Source: Petunia secreta (lineage: Eukaryota; Streptophyta; Magnoliopsida; Solanales; Solanaceae). From it: a stretch of DNA of 64,000 bases. The stretch is from assembly GCA_029990175.1 (NCBI GenBank), contig JARKIP010000053.1, positions 15,890,001 to 15,954,000 on the forward strand, in the 5' to 3' direction. Numbering within the stretch: position 1 is the first letter of the stretch; every line of letters begins with the position of its first letter. Both the position numbers and the translations under genes were made by a program. The notes under the pieces were generated by a model. That model was given only the letters and a program-made list of their open reading frames with translations. It was not told the DNA's origin and did not search any database. Positions 36,489 to 49,190 of this stretch are shown one piece after another.

Positions 36489-39400
36489 ATGAGCTTTTTG
36501 TTACTCTCATTATTGTTGCTATTTTCAATAGAAACAAATGCAGAGCATAATAATGTAAATGCCACAAGCTCCATAGATGCCAAAAAGATAAGCAGTGGCT
36601 GCAATATCTTCAGTGGCAAATGGGTTTATGATGCTTCCTATCCTCTCTATGATTTCTCAACCTGTCCTTTCATTGACAATGAATTCAACTGCCAGAAGTA
36701 CAACAGACCTGATAAAATGTACCTCAAATATAGATGGCAACCTTTCTCTTGTAACCTACCAAGGTAGAAAACTTCTTTCTTTTTTTTCTTTTTGGCTCTT
36801 TCACTACCTTTGTCTCCTCATCTTCTAAAATAATGAAGTTGTATGTATTGATAGCGTAAAGATTTTCTTACACTATCATTGTGATTAACACAATTTAGGT
36901 TGTTGTTATCCCCTCCGTTTAACAAAGGATGTCATAGTTACTATTTGAAAACCGAGTTTTTTCTTTAATATCTTAAATTATTAACTTTTTTGACTTATAA
37001 TATTTTCATATATTTTCTAAATATGGTAAGCTTACTATAGAAAATATGAAGAATCTATGTCTAAATTCGCAATCAAAATTAAGAAATTTAATTTCGGAGG
37101 ACTCCGAACTACGACATACAATAGGAATGGAGGGAGTACTATTTTTATCAAGTTATGACATTAATGCGTATTATAATATTTTACCTTTAATTTACTTGTA
37201 AGTAATTTGATTGTGTATATATTTTAAAACCATCTACAGGTTCAATGGGTTGGTTTTCTTGGAGAAGTACAGGGGGAAGAATATCATGTTTGTGGGTGAC
37301 TCGTTGAGTTTGAATATGTGGGAGTCATTAGCTTGCATGCTTTACTCATCAGTGCCAAATGCCAAGACTGCAGTCATAAAGAAAAACGGAATTGCTGAAA
37401 TTGCATTCTTGGTGAGTAAATTGAGTTCTGCACATGCCAGTGTTGCTACTTATTGTCGTTTTAGTTCAATTCTTGTACTTCTACTTCAAGTAGTACTCGT
37501 TAATATTTTGCAAAAATGATATGCTCGTCTTGTCCTTGATTACTTTCTAGCTTTTGGGAACGTAAACTTCTGTAATTAACTGTAGAATTTCCCCTTTAGA
37601 AAAACAATTGTTGTACCAGCTATATTCCATTATAATGTTGACTTAAAGTATTATATATGTTATATGTGTATATATGTCAAGCTTGAGGGCGAGTGTAATC
37701 TATAATACTACTAGTATATTCTTTAGGAAATAGGAATGCGCGTTCTTTTTCTTTCTTTCCCTATATTTTAATTTTTTGTTTATTTTAGGGGACAAAGTGT
37801 CATATTTAAGCTCAAGCAAGACCTTATGCCAGTATGATGTTTTTAGGTATAGAAATAGTAGTATATTGCAAGGCTTTTGAGTATGGCACCCATAGTTTTC
37901 GAGCTATATGCTTTTGGAGAAGTTGAAACTTTAAGAGGAGGGGGCCTTGGGGAGTGGGGGTTAACAGTTACTCCATCTGTTCCAAAATGGTTGTCACAAT
38001 TCGGATTTCGAGAGTCAAACGAGTTCATTTTGACCGTGAATTTAAACATATAATCTTTAAGTTTTTTGTAACGATGTTTATATATTTAGAAACTACATAA
38101 AAGGTACTATAAGTCACAATAATTAATAATTCAAAATATTTAAAAGACATATGAAAATATTACGGTCAAAGTTAAACTCGTTTGACTCTCGAAATCCGAA
38201 CTATGACAACCATTTTGGAACGGAGGGAGTACCATTTTGGTTTCACATTGGCACAAGAATGTTAAAAATCAGTTGCCTTCGTGTATGTTTGTCCCTGAAA
38301 TATATGACAAATTTATGATGCAATAAACGTTTCCACCATATTTTATTTTTTTGGTTTATATGATATATATTTAAGTATTATACCCACACACCCTCATATT
38401 TTGTTACATTAATTGTCAAACATTTCAAGAATTTGGGCACTTGTCTGTTAGCCCAAATGGATAAGAGGGCATTAAACTTTGTCACGTCTTACATAGTTTT
38501 CATCAAGAAGTGCTGCAAAATGACTAGACTGCATTGTACACAAAATCTTTCACCAAAAATGTTTCTCTCTTTCTTTACGGAATTCTAGTCTCCTCACTTA
38601 GGTTCATAGGATATCTAACATCAACAATTAACAATAATCTCTGAGAACTCACATCACCAAATTTTAAGTGTTTATATTTCACAAAAGACGACATAACCGT
38701 GTAGGTTGTTCCATAGCTTTTTTCTTCCCTTTTTAGAGATCACATACACCTATATATCTACAAAGTGAAATTAGAGGTGGACACTAAGCAGCTCATTAGG
38801 AAAAAAGTAAAAAGACCATAGGACATGTAAGCTTCTTAGCCCAGTACCTACTTATTTTGGACTTTTATCTTTTTGGGATCTGCTTAAACAGTTTTACACT
38901 TGAAAGTCTTCTGGGCACCTAGCGTTTAAATATTATCCCCAGAGGAAAGATCTTTGCAGAAATAGATTTTTGGCGATCTGTCAGGACCTTTATGAACTTA
39001 ACACTTTGTTTGGATCATTGTTACCTATTGTATTGTATTGTATTGTTATTGTGATTACAACGTTTGTTTTGGTTGTTACTTTAATTTCGTTGTATTGTAT
39101 TGTTAAGTTCCGTTGTTACCTAACAATGAAAAGACCCACTTTTTGTTACAACTGATTTGGTGGTTTTGCATTGTTACGCTTTTACACTTTCCCATCATGT
39201 CCTTAATTATAACCTTATAATCCTATTTTACCATCTACCCTATTTTCTTATTTAAATACACTCAAGTAGTTATTTTGACCTCATCTCCCCTCTTCTCAAA
39301 GTACAGTAAGTTCCCTGCCTCTCTTATTACTTTGTACGTTCCCTGTCTCTCTTATACTTTATATGTTCTTTTTTTTTATACAAAATATATGATGACACTT

Positions 39401-41659
39401 TTGTAATTTGTTCTCTTGTATCCATGAAGTTCATCATCAAAAGAACTAATATTTATTTATTTTATTATTTTATCTAAATTATTAATAGTGTGAACTTATT
39501 GTTATGTTTAATATTATTAACTTATTTTTTATTATTTTCATTATAATTTGCATGAATATATTTACAAGGTATAGTTGGTGATAAACTAGTAAATATAAAT
39601 TGTCTCAAATTATATTAAAGAAAATTTGTTACTTAATCTGATATTTAGAACAACTAAGGGTATATTAGTAAACTTATTAGTTACATTACAATACAATATA
39701 ATCAAAACAAACAATAACAATGTTACTAAACAACGGGAAATAATATAATCAATTCAAACATTATTTTTATAATACAGTACGATGCAATACAATACAATAC
39801 AAAACAATACATTACGAAACAATAGGCAATAATGATCCAAACAGAGTGTAAGTCCTGGCGCTCCGCCATTATCCCTACTTGAAGTGCCTCCAAGCTCCTG
39901 CCATCGAGGCTATTTTTGTAAGGGTTCTTTAAGGGGGCTAAACAGAGGGGTACTGAAATGTCCTAGTTATGTACAATCACCCTGTGGGTACAACAAATTA
40001 GTGGCAACTTTTCCTTCTTTATTTATTTATTTTTTTAGAAAAATTTATGCTGCTTGAAGAATGACTTGACTATCTAAACAAAAATAACCATTTTTTGTAT
40101 ATTTTACGCATATTTCATGTATATTATGTGCATATTGTATATGACGATTGTTTTTGTAAAGTTTTCTTTTCCTGAAGAGTAAGGAAAAACACCTAACTAG
40201 GAACTTATTTGGATAAGCTTAAAAGTGACTTAAAAGTACATATGTGCTTGTAAACTCATTAGATCCAAAATTTAGAATGTACGGATATACTTATAGTAAA
40301 ATGTGACTTATTTTATTTACAGAGGTGTATCTATCAATCAATTAAGTTTCTATTTTCCATGATGCAACACACACAGGACTATGGACTGAGATTGCTAATG
40401 TATCGTACTCCCTACTTGGTGGACATGGTTAAAGAAAACATTGGAACTGTTCTGAAGCTGAACTCCATTACCGACGGCAACGCCTGGAGAGGCATGGATG
40501 TGTTGATATTCAACTCTTGGCATTGGTGGACTCATACAGGCAATTCCCAGCCGTAAGAAAATATATACATCTTCACTGGTTTGATATGAATTGCACCAAC
40601 TATAGTGGAAAAAATTGATATTCAATACTAGTACTTGGTTTGTGTTGCAGGTGGGATTACATGCAAGATGGGAGCAAAATTGTCAAAGATATGGACCGTA
40701 TGGTTGCTTTTTACAAAGGAATGACTACTTGGGCTAAATGGGTCAACAAAAATGTTGATCCATCTAAGACTAGAGTCTTCTTCCAAGGAATTTCCCCCAC
40801 TCACTATCAGTAAGCAATTTCCTCCCTTGCTCAATATTCTTGGTTCATATCCAGGACAAGATAGTCTAGTACGTAACTAATGCTTAAGTTGTGCGACAAC
40901 TTCATTTGAAAATGAGGTTCTAGAGGATACATTTTTCATTTACTTAATTAAATATTAAACACGCCTCATCATGTATATATTTTATTTTTTTCATGGCAAA
41001 CTAAAGCAATATGTGGCGATGAGTCATGAATGTCTATCACCTCAACTTATTCTGATATCACATTAATTCGTGTGATAATCAAGTTTTAAAACTTAAGTTG
41101 GTAGAGATAGCGCTACCTATTCATTTAATTATATATTCAAAAGTCAAAAGATCTAAATTATAACCATGAGACAAGAGTTTGGATTTTGCTGAGCTAATGT
41201 TGCCTTGTAAGTTGTAACCTCATGATTGCTACTTAGTTGAGCTATCATAACTCCCTATTAATTACTATGTGAAAGAAAAAAGAATCTTTATTTATACTTT
41301 TATTTTATGAATTAGAATTATTATTCTCTTTTTCTCAATTCATAAATCCTAGTGTGGTTTAAAATTTCAGGGGCAAGGACTGGAACCAACCATCAAAATC
41401 ATGCAAAGCAGAAACACAACCATTCTTTGACACAAAGTACCCAGCAGGGACACCTCCAGAAGCCATTGTTGTGAACAAAGTAATGAGCAGACTTAAAAAG
41501 CCAGTTTATTTGTTGGACATCACAACACTCTCACAATATAGGAAAGATGGTCATCCAGGATTTTATAGCGATACGCGTGGATCTGACTGCAGCCATTGGT
41601 GTCTTCCTGGATTGCCTGATACTTGGAACCTTCTTCTTTATACAGCTCTCTTTGGTTGA
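36489..41659 (+). CDS. TRICHOME BIREFRINGENCE-LIKE (PMR5/DUF231) O-acetyltransferase
   Basis: Exons: 36489-36763, 37240-37411, 40377-40552, 40651-40809, 41371-41659; all introns GT-AG, phases consistent, 356 residues. Residues 1-18 form a signal peptide or signal anchor (MSFLLLSLLLLFSIETNA). The PMR5-N domain (about 38-92) holds the Cys pairs and SYPLYD, CPFI and YLKYRWQP blocks. The GDS motif is at 111-113 (FVGDSLSLN) and the DxxH motif at 333-336 (DCSHWCLPG). Both active-site motifs of the SGNH-like fold are present. Members O-acetylate wall polymers (xylan, mannan, xyloglucan or pectin) in the Golgi; this sequence does not tell which. It is of the short TBL type, without a long N-terminal tail. 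Introns 1 and 2 contain three MITE-type elements but the coding sequence is clean. Confidence 0.93.
36909..37136. mobile_element. Stowaway-type MITE in TBL intron 1
   Basis: The ends are TCCCCTCCGTTTAACAAAGG and, inverted, CTCCCTCCATTCCTATTG, with TA on each side. About 228 bp. Confidence 0.75.
37971..38229. mobile_element. Stowaway-type MITE with long inverted repeats in TBL intron 2
   Basis: The left arm CTCCATCTGTTCCAAAATGG and the inverted right arm CTCCCTCCGTTCCAAAATGG continue to pair for about 65 bp, so a transcript would form a strong hairpin. Flanked by TA. 259 bp. Confidence 0.88.
39002..39848. mobile_element. Non-autonomous TAA-target inverted-repeat element in TBL intron 2
   Basis: The left end CACTTTGTTTGGATCATTGT pairs with the inverted right end CACTCTGTTTGGATCATTAT. 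Arms are long, with runs of TATTG/CAATA near both ends, and the interior is AT-rich without coding sense. The flanks show TAA at 38999-39001 and 39849-39851, the three-base target typical of PIF/Harbinger (Tourist) elements. 847 bp is long for a MITE. Confidence 0.75.
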
Positions 41660-42380
41660 AAGTTGTAAAGATATATTTCCATGACCTTTATTCTCTAGCT
41701 ACCATGATGTAGATTTTCCATTTTAAGCAGGTCTATTATTTATGTCGATTAGGAATATAATTTGATTGATTTTTGTTTGAGTGACAAAAATAAGGGTTGA
41801 TTCTTCAATTGTAAGGTGAGCATAAGATCTCTAGGCATGAAGGGATGCCTTAGTCGAGTTGAGGGCACATTGCACTTAAATTTGCATTTGTACCAAATGT
41901 TGCAAGATGTATATTGCATGCTTATGTAAAACAATGATATGAAGTTGTTTTAATCTATTTCACATTGGTTTTCTTGATAATTTAGCTTCCCTGAACTTGT
42001 CCGATAGCATTCTTGTTTTTCTTGCTAACTGAGCAAAGTTATCTTGGTTTCTGAGAGTGACCCTATTGGATCAATTTGTATGCCAACTTTTATAATTAAT
42101 GAAATCATCATTGTCTTGTTAAGGCAAAATCAAAAGATTAAAGTTGATAAAGAGAAGGAGAAATAGCTTCTTGCTAACCCAATACACTCTTTCTTTCCCA
42201 CTCAATATTCGGTACTCACATTAAAGTCCGACTAATTCGGATTCGTACCGAAAAGTCCCACATTGAAAATAAAACGTTCTCTATCAAAAACAATTCCATT
42301 CACAAAACTCAAATTCAAGACCTCTGATTAAATATGCATAGAGGAGTCCTTACCACTCCAATACAGTCCTTGGTGGTAAC
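41660..42380. other. TBL 3' flank
   Basis: No gene. It contains a segment (about 41960-42125) with a diverged partner at about 47386-47507, on the other side of the inserted copia element. Confidence 0.55.
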
Positions 42381-42608
42381 AATTAAGAAATAGACAACAA
42401 AGAAACTCAAGAATGTAACTGTGAAGTTTTAGAGAAGAAAGAGTTGTTTGAAGTGTGCTTTTATTTACAAGAAAACAACATATATATACACATATTACAA
42501 ATCAATCTATGCCTAATTCTAAGCCTCAAAAGCAGTGATCCATATTCTGTGGGATCTAATTTACACTAAATATTAAAGTGAATATTAAGATATCAATATT
42601 TTTTAACA
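42381..42608 (-). repeat. 3' LTR
   Basis: 228 bp, ending at the polypurine tract on its inner side. Confidence 0.88.
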
Positions 42609-42615
42609 CTCCCCC

Positions 42616-45600
42616 TCAAGTTGGAGAGTGAATATCATGAAGTCCCAACTTGTTGTGTAGTGTCACAAACTGATCTTTTCCCAATGCCTTTGTAAACACA
42701 TCTGCCAACTGGAAGCGCGTAGGGGCATATGATGGACTAATCTTTCCAGCTTGCAATTTTTCTCTAACTATGTGGCAATCTATTTCAATATGTTTTGTGC
42801 GTTCATGGAAGACGGGATTTGCTGCAATGTGTAAAGCAGCTTGATTGTCACAAAATAGTTGTGTAGGAGCTACTTGTGAGACTTTTAAATCTTGTAGAAT
42901 GTAACGCAACCATGTAAGCTCCAAGCAAGTGTTAGCCATAGCTCGATATTCTGCTTCTGCTGACGATCTTGAAACATTTGATTGTTTCTTGGACTTCCAC
43001 GAGATAAGAGAATTTCCAAGAAAAATGCAATATCCTGTAACTGATCTCCTTGTGGCTCGACAGCCTGCCAATCTGAATCACAAAAGGCCTTTAAAGTAAG
43101 GTTATTTTTTGAAGAGAATAATAAACCTTGACCTGGAGTGCCCTTAATGCAATTGAGAACACGTATAGCAGCATCCCAATAAGGTTTCTGAGGCTCGTGC
43201 ATGTATTGACTTAGTGTACGAACAGAGTAGACTATGTAAGATCTTGTAACTGTAAGATAAATCAGTCTACCAGCTAATCTTCTATACTTGGTTGGATCAT
43301 TCAATAACTCTCCATGTATAGGAGTAAGCTTCAAATATTGTTCCATTGGAAATTTGTCCGGGCACGCTCCTAAAAGTCCTGAATCATGCAAAATGTCTAG
43401 TGCATATTTCCTTTGAGACATAAAAATACCTTTATGTGATCGGGAAAATTAAATACCCAAAAAGTATTTCAAGTTACCAAGATCAAATTGATGCGGAAGC
43501 GCTTGAGAAGGAAACTTTGAGATGTTCGATTTCCATATGATCATTTCCTCTGAGAAGTATATCGTCAACATAGATCAAAATTGTTGTGAATGAATTACCT
43601 TGACCCTTGGTGAAGAGAGAATAGTCAGCCTTTGATTGTACATAACCAGCCTTTTGAATAGTTTCTGAAAAGGTGAAAAACCAATTTCTAGAAGCTTGCT
43701 TGAGACTGTAGAATGATTTATGTAGCCGACATACAGTGTTCTCCCATGTCGGCGAAGACCTGATGGAGGTTCCATATACACTTCTTCATTCAAATCACCG
43801 TGAAGAAATGCATTTTGTACATCTAATCGGTAGGCGAACCAATTGCGTGCAGCAACTACAGTAAGAAGACAACGTAGTGTAGTAAGTTTGGTCGTAGGAG
43901 AAAAAGTTTCTTGGTAATCAGTACCCTCTACTTGATTATATCCTTTGGCGACTAGACGAGCCTTGTATCGCTTGATGCTACCATCCGACTTGTACTTAAT
44001 TTTATAAACCAATTTGCAACCGATGGGTTTATTTCCAGCAAGAAGAGGTACCAAACTCCATGTGTTGTTTTGTTGGAGTGCTTTAATTATGCATTCATGG
44101 GATGTCTCTAGTGAAGATCAAGAATTGCTTGATCATATGACTTAGGATCAGTGTGACATGTAATGTTAGCTAAAAACATACAATGTGCAGATGATATGCG
44201 AGAGTATGAAATAAAATTGGAAAGAGGATAACGAGTACCTGCTTGAGCACTTGGCGTCGGGTTGGAGTGATTGGCTCATGATGACATTATGTAGTCTTTC
44301 TGCCATGCTGGAGGTTGCTTGTGACGAAGGGACTGTTTTATGAGAGGAGCAGTAGGATCTGTAGAGTTAGGGCCATGTGTTTCTGATTCGGTTGAAGGAC
44401 TTACTACAACATCTTGTGTAACAGTAGGTTCAACCAAAAGTGAGCTTTCAGAATTTGTAGGTTCGTCTTGTGAATTTTCTGATGCTTTAGTAGGTTCCCC
44501 TGGAGATGGTGATTCAATAGTTGTTTGCTCATGTTCATCAAGGTGCTGGTTTGCTTGAGGTAAAACATCATTGGAAGATGGTGCATATTGCCAACTGTTT
44601 GTAAAGTCTGAAGAGTTATGCAACATAGAGTGCAGATCTTGTGAAGTTGAAAATGGAAAATTGGTTTCTAAAAATTTGACATCTCGGCTTACAAAAATTT
44701 TTTAATTATCCAAATCATCAAGTTTGTAACCTTTTTGACCAGTAGGGTAACCAACAAAAATGCAACGCTTGGCGCGATAATCAAATTTATGAGCTGGATG
44801 AATAATTGTGGCGTAACATAGACAACCGAAAACTTTCAAGTGATCAAGTGATGGTGGACGACTGTACAGTAACTCAAATGGTGATTTAGAAGATAATAAT
44901 GGTGATTGAAGCCTATTAATGAGGTAGACAGCAATTAATACACATTCACCCCAAAAATGAGATGTAAGTGGGATTGAAATCGTAATGCCTTTGCTACAAC
45001 TAGAATATGACGATGCTTGCGTTCAACTACTCCATTTTGTTGAGGAGTTGAAACACAAGTCCGTTGATATTCAATGCCTTGAGATTGAAAGAAACTTCTC
45101 ATGGATAAAATTTCTCCGCCATTATCCTTATTGTTTTAACTGAGGCATGAAATTGAGTGCGAGCAAAGGAAATGAAAGACTTCATTAAATTTTGGGTATC
45201 AAATTTTCTTTTCATTAGGAATACCCAAGTGCATCTTGTAAAATCATCCACAATAGTAAGAAAGAAGCGTTGCCCTGAATGTGTAGGTACCCTGTATGGA
45301 CCCCAAATATCACAATGTAATAACTCAAATGGATTTTTAGTTGACTTGAAGAAAATGGAAGCCTTGTTTGTTTAGCCATAGGACAAATGGTGCAATTATT
45401 ATTAAAAGAGATATCATGAGAAGACAATAGTAAAAAAACTAATTTAAGACGAGATGGTGAAGGATGTCCGAGACGCATGTGCCAGAAATTTGAATGTTGA
45501 AAAACTTGATGAGAAGCTGGTATCTTTTGCAATGGAGATATGTAATAAAGACCATTACGTTGCTCACCCAAGCCAATCATCTTCCCCGTAGCCAAATCCT

Positions 45601-47089
45601 GGAAGATGCAAAAATTGAGAAATAAAATGACACAACAATTCAAGGCTTTAGTGATCTTGCTTACTAACATCAAATTTAAGTGGAAAGATGGAACACATAA
45701 AATATTTTTTAAGGTGATATCTGAGTTGAAATGTATAGTGCCTGTAGAAGTGATAGGAGCAGACGATCCCGCAGGTAAATTGACAACTGGTATTGATGGG
45801 GATTTTGCTTGTGTAAAAAGGGTGGAATCAGAAATTATATGATCAGTAGCTCCACTATCCAAAATCCATGGCTTAATGAATATAGAATTAATTGAATTTT
45901 TTGGAAAAAGAGATAAACCTGTTGTATTTGCATAAGCATCAACGTTACCAGTAGCATAATTTTGGGTCATTTTATACAAAGCATGAACAATTTGTTGAAG
46001 TTGACTTGGAGAAAGTCCATGTGAAGAACTATTGGTCTCTTAAGGATGAGATCCATGTGAAGCTTGAGAAGACTCTGTAGCATTAGCTGATGACATATTT
46101 TGCAAGTTTGCCTGACACCTACACGATGCTTGTTGCCCACTTTGGTTGCTCGATTTGTTTGAAACCCATGTACCATTTTTGAACTTACACCTATCTTCTG
46201 TATGGGCTTTTTTGTCACAGTAATTGCAATAAAATTTAAGGGTCCTACAATTTTCAATTGTATGGCATTCTCTATTACAGTGTTCACAATGCTTGTTTTT
46301 TGACTTGTTTAAAGAACTATTTTGACGACTTTGAATTGCAGCAGCAATAGAGAAATTTTCCACTGGTTCCGATGCCATACCTCGTTGTGTTTCTTCTTGA
46401 ATAACGAGAGAGTAGGCTTGTCGAACATTGGGTAATGGTGACATCATACGAACAATTGAACAGACAACATTGTAGGTGTCGTTGAGGCCCATGAGAAATT
46501 GCATTACACGATCTTCTTCAATCTGTTCACCATGTGCTTTCATCTGATTGCAAGTTGATATAGATCTATCCGTATCTAACTCGTCCTAAAGACCTTTGAG
46601 TTTTGTAAAGTAAGTAAAAACTGTCATCATACCTTGTGATAGAGATGCTAATGACTTTTGGATTTGATAAATTGCTGGTGCATTCTTTTGCGAGAATTGA
46701 TCTCTAAGATCATCCCACACTTGATGAGCAGTCTTAGCATGGACAACTCCTTTGGCTAGATCAGGTTCTACAGAGCATGTAAGCCATGACAAGACCATGC
46801 TGTTACATTGATTCCATTGGACATATTCAGTTGGTTGTTTTGATTCAGAAGGAGGTTTGATAGATCCATTGATAAAGCCAATTTTATTTTTGGCCGTAAG
46901 GGCATGTATCATGGATTTACTCCATGATGGATAGTTGGCACCATTCAATTTCATTGGAACTAGCATATGATCGGGATGGTCTGAAGGATGAACAAAGTAT
47001 GGGCTAGATAGGTCCATACCATGGCTTTGCTGGCTGGTTTTTGAACCAGTGGAATGAGAAATTGATGTATTGTCTTTGTCGTTTGGCAT
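42616..47089 (-). pseudogene. copia gag-pol, frameshifted in several places
   Basis: On - from ATG 47087-47089: a gag N-terminal domain (to about 46590), two Cys/His knuckles (CEHCNRECHTIENC and CNYCDKKAHTEDRC), a protease signature WILDSGATDHI (about 45840-45870), an integrase (about 45560-44660), an RT (44054-43420) and RNase H (about 43100-42616, ending SPT-stop). Stops or shifts fall after gag at about 46587, near 46040, through the integrase, at about 43575 and at about 43070. Two tandem knuckles are uncommon. The copy is inactive; domain order shows Ty1/copia. Confidence 0.88.
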
Positions 47090-47106
47090 CTTTGAAACAA
47101 TAAGTG

Positions 47107-47118
47107 GCGCTGATACCA
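47107..47118 (-). other. Primer-binding site, tRNA-iMet type, one mismatch
   Basis: On - it reads TGGTATCAGCGC, one base from the copia standard, immediately inside the LTR. Confidence 0.8.
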
Positions 47119-47354
47119 AATTAAGAAATAGACAACAAAGAAACTCAAGAATGTAAAAGTAAAGTTTTAGAGAAGAAATAGTTGTTTGAAGTGTGCTTTT
47201 ATTTATAGGAAAACAACATATATATATATACACATATTACAAATCAATCTACGCCTAATTTTAAGCCTCTAAATCAGTGATCCATATTCTATGGGATCTA
47301 ATTACACTAAATAGGAAATTGAATATTAAGATATCAATACAATATTTCTTAACA
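47119..47354 (-). repeat. 5' LTR
   Basis: It aligns with 42381-42608 with scattered substitutions and a longer TA repeat (about 47217-47230). The primer-binding site abuts it directly. Confidence 0.88.
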
Positions 47355-47359
47355 ATAAC

Positions 47360-47906
47360 TGATAACCAAATACACTCTTTCTAATGTACATTGCGTTTCT
47401 TGAGAATTTAGCTTGCCAAACTTTACCGATAGTGGTTTCTCTTGTTAAATTAGTGTATCAATTTGTATGCCAACTCTTATTAAGTAATGAGGTCATCGTT
47501 CATTTATTAGGCTGAATATACACTACTTCCTCCGTTTAGCGTTTAAAAAGAATGACATCTTTCTAAATTTGAAAATAAACTTTTACTTTTATCCTTAGTA
47601 GCTTAAACATCACTTTTAAAATTTATCCGGCACAATCTCAAAAATTTGTTTAATTCTAAAGAACAATGTAAACATAGACTGATGCTCCTTTCAATTACAA
47701 AGGTGTAATGAAAATGAGCCAAATTCATTATATTAGACACTTTTATTTTTGAATAATTGTCAACGCTTTTGTCCTTGGATTGGTTTTGCCTTTGCATACA
47801 GTTAGGCAGTCCAACCGGCAACCGCAGTTGTACCAGACGTCAAGCAGAATTTGCCATTACTAATTACTACCCCTATCACACTTTGTTTGTCACACTTTGT
47901 TTATTA
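47360..47906. other. Intergenic with MITE debris
   Basis: About 47386-47507 resembles 41960-42125. From about 47524 a CTTCCTCCGTTTAGCGTTTA sequence looks like the start of an old Stowaway MITE with no clear other end. Confidence 0.45.
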
Positions 47907-48115
47907 GTCCGTCCCAAAAAAATTGTCATATTTTTAAATTTGGCAACAATTCAACTCTAAAGTTACTTTTTGACTCATTTACAGCCACATAAATGTCTAC
48001 TCCCTCCGTCCCACTTTATGTGGCACCATTTGACCGAAGAAAATAGAGGTTGACCTTGTTAAGTATCAATTTTACCCTTGAAAAAGTAAGAGAGAGAATA
48101 TTTGAGTAATAAAAA

Positions 48116-49158
48116 GGCAGAATACATATTTTACTCATCCATCTTTAACCCAAATCCCGTCGACACACCTTATTTTTATGGGTACAATATTACACACAAT
48201 TATTTGTAAAAGTGTATCTATTACGCACACTACATTTATATGGACCAGTTTTGCTAAACAAGGTGTATGTCACACACCAATCAAATTGCAACACGTGTCC
48301 TTGAAAAAATATTTGATTTAATACATTTCCTCATTATTAACGTTAATAAAAAGAAAAAAAATAAAAGAGAGCACCACCCCACCCCCTTGTTCAGTCATCT
48401 TCCCCAATACCCTTCTCCTCCACCTTCCTCCTCCCAACCCTCCTACAAATGACATCAGCTTTCCTCTAATTTCCAAGAATTACATGCCAAACATCAAACC
48501 CATTTCAATTTCGTTGAAAATTTACAACTCAACAATTTATATCTACATGATTTACTCTATTTATCCGCAAAATATTTGAAAGATTTAGGAGTATTATGGA
48601 TTTATGAAGAAGAATTTTAGAGAAGTTGGTTCTTTTTTACTTTACTAATGAATTTTAGATTCAGGTATTGCGGTAAATTTGGAAGGTTCAAGATTGCTCA
48701 TTGCAACTCTTGAGATGTCTTCAATGGTGGCTCAAGAAAAAAAAGATATTTCCTATATGAATTTTGAAAATTGGTTCTTACATGTAGAATTGGTAAAATT
48801 TGTTACAAAGAAATTAGATCTAAGGGTATAGGAATTAAGAAGAACTGGGGATGCAGGGGGGTATTTGGGATGTGGTGGTCCATTGGTGGCAGAAGGTGGT
48901 GCTATGGTGGAGAATTTTTATGGAAAATAAAGAAGATGATTAAGAAAAAAGAGAAAATGAAAAAATTGGCTTTAAAAATGAAATTATAACTATTCACTCG
49001 CCTAATTTTGGTGTAAGTCACGCACATGACAACTCAGCAAAGTAGTGCGTAATAGACACACTTTTATAAACTTTAGTGTGTAAAAATACACCCGTAAAAA
49101 AATAGGCGTGTCAGAGGGATTTGGGTAAAAAATGGATGGGTAAAACAAGTATTCTGCC
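48116..49158. mobile_element. Non-autonomous MULE C inside MITE B
   Basis: 1,043 bp with a perfect 9-bp target duplication TAATAAAAA (48107-48115, 49159-49167). The inverted repeats start GGCAGAATAC and extend about 180-200 bp with mismatches (both contain ACCCAAATCCC and CTATTACGCAC). The interior (about 48340-48970) carries C-rich and then G-rich sequence with no recognised gene; it might be captured host DNA. Confidence 0.85.
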
Positions 49159-49190
49159 TAATAAAAAAGTTGTTGATAGGTTTAAAAGTA

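Larger units (their letters stand above)
42381..47354 (-). mobile_element. Ty1/copia retrotransposon with both LTRs, coding region mutated
   Basis: 4,974 bp, minus orientation. LTRs are at 47119-47354 (5') and 42381-42608 (3'). The primer site is at 47107-47118, the polypurine tract lies next to the 3' LTR (CTCCCCCTC on +, 42608-42616), and the five-base flanks GTAAC/ATAAC look like a target duplication with one mismatch. The LTR ends are TGTTAAGAAA...CTTAATT, the last two bases being non-canonical in both copies. Confidence 0.9.
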
